From contig NC_049990.1 of assembly GCF_000003815.2 (NCBI RefSeq), positions 3,256,438-3,320,437 of the forward strand: a stretch of 64,000 bases of DNA, written 5' to 3'. The position numbers and the translations under genes are program-made. This document shows, piece after piece, positions 12,801-18,800 of this stretch. The notes beneath the pieces are model-generated. The model saw only the letters and a program-made list of their open reading frames with translations. It was not told the origin of the DNA and did not search any database. Each line of letters opens with the position of its first letter. The first letter of the stretch is position 1. The DNA is from Branchiostoma floridae. Taxonomy: Eukaryota; Chordata; Leptocardii; Amphioxiformes; Branchiostomatidae.

Positions 12801-15800
12801 GTATACGCAGGGCGCAACACGCGCGTTGCCCACGTATTCATCCAGCAGCATGACGACACCCGTGTAATAACTTAAACCGGCCCTCTCCCCAACCCTTATC
12901 ACGTTTTCTTTTTCACTAGTATAGAGTACGGAAGCTTACCAGTGAACGTGATAGGGCCGTGCTCTCACATTGATTTACTAGTAGACGCTATCGTTTCTTC
13001 TAACTATTGAATTAATGTGATAGAGACGTGGTAGAAACACCTTTCATACATGTACTAATGAATTAATGTTTATAACCATGTCACTCCATCTGCACAGACT
13101 AGGGCGCTTACATCTGCTTGGCCAGGTTGGTAAACTCCAGCCATACATCTGTTTTCAATTCGTTGCAAGACAGGAAAAATGCCAGTTGAATATATCATCA
13201 GTGTATGATTGTCACTGCGCGAATCCATGCCTTCATTCATTTCCTTTCCTTTCCTTCCTTTATTCCTTATACTATAGCAAACAGCCCTGCCCCTTGGACA
13301 AAGAAGCAAACCAAACCAAACAGAACAAACTGTGGTTTCCGCACGCGTGTAAGGCGGTCCGGGAATGAGGCCCCGGACTAACCCGCCTGCCTGGAACGAA
13401 TTAGCTGACCCTGGCGGGTCCGTGTAAGGTCGACTCCTTGGATCAAAACATAAATAAACATCATTTATTATAGCCTTTAATCTATACATACGAGCGAGAC
13501 GCATGACTGGGGGTATAATAATTTTTTAATGGTAAACAATAAAAATGACAGATAATTTTTCTCCAAACCCCCAGTCAGGAGATGAACGAAAGGAAAGATT
13601 AAATGGAGTTAGGTAGGAGTCGTAACTTGAAGAAATATTAACAAAGGCTTGCGCTATCTATTAACTTAACAAAGTCGTATTACGCTAAACTAGGGCACTT
13701 GCCATGGTTATAAACATTACTTCATTAGTACATGTATAAAATGTGTTTCTACCACGTCTCTATCACATTAATTCAATAGTTAGAAGAAACGATAGCGTCT
13801 ACTAGTAAATCAATGTGAGAGCACGGCCCTATCACGTTCACTGGTAAGCTTCCGTACTCTATACTAGTGAAAAAGAAAACGCACAGAATGTTATAGAAAG
13901 TAAATGTATTGATGAGTGGATTGAGCTACTTGATGTTACAATTTTAGATAAGAAGTTAATTTGGAAAAATTTAATTGTTAACATTAAAGAGAACAAATTA
14001 AAAGAACTTAATTTCAAACTCCTGCACAACATTTTACCCTGTGGATTAAAACTAAATAAGTGGCAAATTAAAAACAAACTGGGTGAAATATACAGCCCTG
14101 TATGCACACTATGCAATGAAAAAGACACCTATGTCCATATGTTCTATAACTGTAGAAAGCTGGGGTTGTTTTGGAAGGATGTTGGAAATGTGTTGTATCG
14201 AAAAGGATTACATGTCTCAATAACCAAACCACTTATATTTCTTGGAATCAGTAATATATGGTCTGTTAACAGGATAATCTCGATTGCAAAGTTCTCTATT
14301 TTTAAACAGTGGTTGAGACATATAGATACTAATACAGAGTTATACACCAACATATTTCAAACATTTTTGACAGACCTAAAGTTAATGTCGTATCCATGTT
14401 TCTGAACATATATAGTATGAAATAAGAAGAACAAAGCCTTGAGTAATTGCTGTCTTGCCCACAAGCTGGCAATATGACTGGTACTGTTGAGATGCAGATG
14501 TATCCGCTTTTTATTTGTATTTCGATGCTTGCCATTTAATACTTTTGTTCTCCCTTCGTGAGCACTTACTTGTTGCATTTTATAAAGGGAGAGGAGCTAA
14601 GTTCTTTAGTGCCAACGTTCATACTTTTTTCAGACAGTACTAGTGTAGTACTGAAGTCAGGGGACATGTTGTAAAATATAATAGCTCGTTAGATATATGT
14701 GTATATTTGATGTAATCTATTTTGTTATTGTTTGTTACCATGGTTACTTACACACTTCATTGTATCATTGATTGTAATATTGTGAATGAAGAATAAAATG
14801 TGGAAAAAAAAAAATTAAAAAAAAAAAAAAAAAAAGAAAACGTGATAAGGGTCGGGGAGTGGGCCGGTTTAAGTTATTACACGTGTCGTCATGCTGCTGG
14901 AAGAATACGTGGGCAACGCGTGTTGCACCCTGCGTATACTGTTACAGTCCTGTTGGAACTTGCACGAAAATGTAGGTCGTTGGGTTTTACGGAAGAAGGA
15001 AAAAGACAAGAAAAAAGGCGCAAAATCTGCACAGACTGGGGCGCTTACATCTGCTTGACCAAGTCAGTGGTGAATACACAAGCCATACATCTGTTTTCAA
15101 TTCGTTGCAAGGCAAGAAAAATGCCAGTCGAATATGCGAGGAAGTGTCATTCAGCCATTCCTTCCTTCATTTCCTTTCTTGCTTCCTCCCTTCCTTCCTT
15201 CATTCATTCGTTCATTCATTCATTCATTCATTCCTTTATTCATTCATTAATTCATTCATTCAAGACATGACGCGGAGCTGTACTCGTGACATATAGCGCA
15301 TCCAACTAGGAGTACCCCACTATCACATTATTTTACTAGTAAGAGAGAACAGAATGTCTCTATTAGTGAAATAATGTGTTAGTACCCCACTATCACATTA
15401 TTACCTGCATGTATGCAGGTATGGTTTTGATGCTGGTGGGAACTTTTCGGTAGCCGGGGATGTAGGGCGCTGTATCTCGTGAACGGATGGTGCGAGCACG
15501 ACGATTTTTGGTACGTGGGTTGGGGGTGGTGGCCTGACACTCAGGTGTGATTTTGGGCCTCCTGGCGCTTGACCTTGACATTGAAGGTGGCATTTTTGGT
15601 GTTTTTGGGGCACTTTTGGCGCTGTGTGTCCGGAACGATACGCGCGATTGCGACGATTTTTGGTGCATGGGTGGGGGGTTGTTGCCTGTTGCCTAGGATT
15701 GACTTTGGGCCTTGTCGCGTTTGAACTTGACCCGGCAGGTCGAATTTTGTGTCCGGGAGGGGTGTTTCCGGAGTTATATCTTCTGAACGGCTGGTGCTGG

Positions 15801-18800
15801 CGCGATGATATTTGGCACATGTGTCGGCGGTGGCTGAATAATGCTCAATTTTGATTTTGGCGCCCTTGGTGCTTGAACTTGACATTTTAGGTTACCTTTT
15901 GTGCGGGCACGGGGCGTGCGCTGTATCTCCGGAACGCAAGGTGCCATTGTGTTGCTATTTGGTACGTGAGTTGTTGGTGGTGTCCTGGTGGTGAGGTTTG
16001 ATTTTGGGCCTCCTAGTGCTTGAACTTGATACTGTATAGGTTGACCCTGTTTTGGTGTGGTTGGGGCATCCTCCCAATACACATGTATCTGCTTGGTTCT
16101 GAAAACAGATTACGGTTGGGTGTAGAACCATCATCTGGCCTGGGGCAACCTTCAATGTATCAGGTTACTTAGTAGCACTGACAGTTTGCCAGATGACGGG
16201 AGTGTACCAGATAATATATCTGTTGGTCAGGTATAATTGGAGTTTGCTTATTACTCTTTGTGGTGTTTCTAGAGCTGTATAGTGCTGAGTTTAAAGTTCT
16301 GCTACAAGTTCCTTTACCCTGTTGGCAATTATGGTTGAACTTGAACTTAAACAGAAGAAGATGCAATTTTCTAATGTGGAGGAGAACTGTATAGAGTGTG
16401 GGCATAAGAGAAAGGTATGTGTATGATTTGTCCTGTGTTTCTTTTTGTTTCTTTGGTAATGCCATTTCCAATTCCATACTGTATACAGGTAATTTGTAGT
16501 TTTGGGCTAGTCATATTCGCTTGGTTTTTGGGCCTGCTTAATCTATAGTACAGGCAGGGTTAAGTGGTGGAGGCTTAGCTTGGTTCTGTTTTAAATTCAG
16601 TATCGTTTGTTGCATTTTGTCGCGGCAAATATATGATGAAATTCCCCTTCTAAGCAACTGCTCATTGGTTTGGGGGGATGTTTGCTGGGTGTTCGCTCTG
16701 ACTACAACAGCTTCTGAAGTTTTCAAAGCTTCCATTGCCAGCAGCTTGCCATCTATAAATGGGATTGACAAGGACATTTTTCATAGTAAATTATGCTGTT
16801 AAATTTGGCTTAGATACTACAGGAGATTTAGATTTGGGTTGGATGGATTGAATGAAAATATCATACCACCCTGGGGACTAACTGTTGCTGCTGCATCATG
16901 GGGGCCAGCACTATTCATATTGTCTAATGTCTATGGAACTACTATAAAAGTATCATTGGTCAAATTATGCAAGTAACCTTCCGATGTCAAGTGAATAACA
17001 CCCCAGAAATAAATCTTTAATGAATATCATTGGAAGAACACAAACCAAGGAGATTTAGCAGCTGCATTAGGTCAGTACATTGAAATAGGAAGATATTAGT
17101 ATATCATGTGACAGAGTAACTACATGTGCATGGGCCATCTGAGACAAAAAAAGGTAGCGTCTCAACAACTTCAAAGTACTGTGGTTGGTTACATACTTAA
17201 GAAATCCAAAATAAGTAATGTTCATCCATGTCCAAACTTACAAATTCAGAAAATGGAATTTCAGAGTCAGACTTTTGCATGGTGCACAACCAACACGGTA
17301 AAAAGCTCATTTTTCCAACCACGTACCACAGACAAAAAGGCAAAAATACACAATAGGTCTACAGAAACCCAATACATTTCATGCAGGCCTGATGTCTACG
17401 AACTCTTGTTTTACTAGTAAGATTGAACAGAATGTCTCTATTAGTGAAATAATGTGTTAGTACCCCACTATCACATTATTTTACTAGAAAGAGATATACA
17501 GAATGTCTCTATTAGTGAAATAATTACTAGAAGGAGATATACAGAATGTCTCTATTAGTGAAATAATGTGTTAGTACCCCACTAACACATTATTTTACTA
17601 GTAAGAGATATACAGAATGTCTCTGTTAGTGAAATAATGTGTTAGTACCCCACTAACACATTATTTTACTAGAAAGAGATATACAGAATGTCTCTATTAG
17701 TGAAATAATGTGTTAGTACCCCACTATCACATTATTTTACTAGAAAGAGATATACAGAATGTCTCTATTAGTGAAATAATGTGTTAGTACCCCACTATCA
17801 CATTATTTTACTAGAAAGAGATATACAGAATGTCTCTATTAGTAAAATAATGTGTTAGTACCCCACTAACACATTATTTTACTAGTAAGAATGGTAAGAA
17901 ATCAAATTGAATCTACTGGTAAAATAATGTGATATGACTGTGTCAACCCTTATCACAAGTGAAAGTAGTTAACACGTATTTCGACAGAAACACTTTTTGG
18001 AACTAAAATAATGTGATAAATATACCGGGCTAGTGTTGGTCTGAAAGTTTGAACCAAGGACGTTAGTCGTTATCGTTCAGATCACTTTGGATTTCAAGGC
18101 GGACGCATTCACGGCTCGGGCCCAAACACAATTTATACCAGTATCTATTCTCAGTAAATGCCGATGGGAAATGTAAACTGAAACCTAGACCTTCGAAGCA
18201 CTTTCGTCCCTTTTTTTTGCAGTGTATGTGCACCGTTAAGAAGTTTAAACAACTGCAAGTGACTGTATTGATTCCATGTCATTCCCCGTCAAGTGCAGAT
18301 TGTAAAGCGCCGATGTAAATAGCATTGTTCTCACTTTCCTCACAAATGTGTCCACAGTTTATGAGGGTTTATCATGCGATGCTGGCTTAGAAAACTGTGT
18401 TTACTAAGGCACGGGGTTCGCAAATGTACTTTGATACTTCTGAGGGGGGTGTAGGAGAAGAAATGGCAACTATGGCAAGACCTATAACCAGCACGAGGGA
18501 CTATACTTTACTTCCAACCCGCTTTGATCGTTGCCGAAACATGTTGTGGTAAAAAAGCGGTTCCTCCCTACTCACCCATCCGAAATTACAGTTGACATTC
18601 ACCCCCTGTTCAATCAGTTCCCTCACGTTCTCTAGATGTCCATCACCAGCTGCCCTCCAAAGCTCCTGACGAAAACAGCATAATTTCTTCAACATTATAC
18701 AGCAGCAATATAAGTAGTATACTGGACGGGGAAAACCTAAACACAGATGAACTTTACAGCGAACGTACAACAAAACTTCAAGCGAACGTGCAACTACATG

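Larger units (their letters stand above)
11851..18020. mobile_element. Giant foldback (long inverted repeat) element with later nested insertions
   Basis: The left arm (11851-13080) is matched in reverse complement by the right arm (13703-18020), once two insertions at 13881-14841 and 15403-17408 are removed. The ends read TTTATCACAT and ATGTGATAAA, and the dinucleotide TA lies directly outside both ends (11849-11850 and 18021-18022), as expected for a TA target duplication. Each arm has, from outside in: a 71-bp repeat array, a GAATGAATG/CATTCATTC-type simple repeat, a 300-bp unique block and an inner 150-bp block. The loop is 13081-13702. No transposase is visible, so it is presumably mobilised in trans or inactive. 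It sits in the intron between ankyrin exons 18576-18665 and 10451-10579. Confidence 0.8.

Noticed and set aside
15393..16155. Overlapping minus-strand open frames of 90-139 codons
   Set aside because: They follow the G/T-rich 165-bp tandem modules in three frames at once, with proline-rich low complexity. No domain is recognisable.
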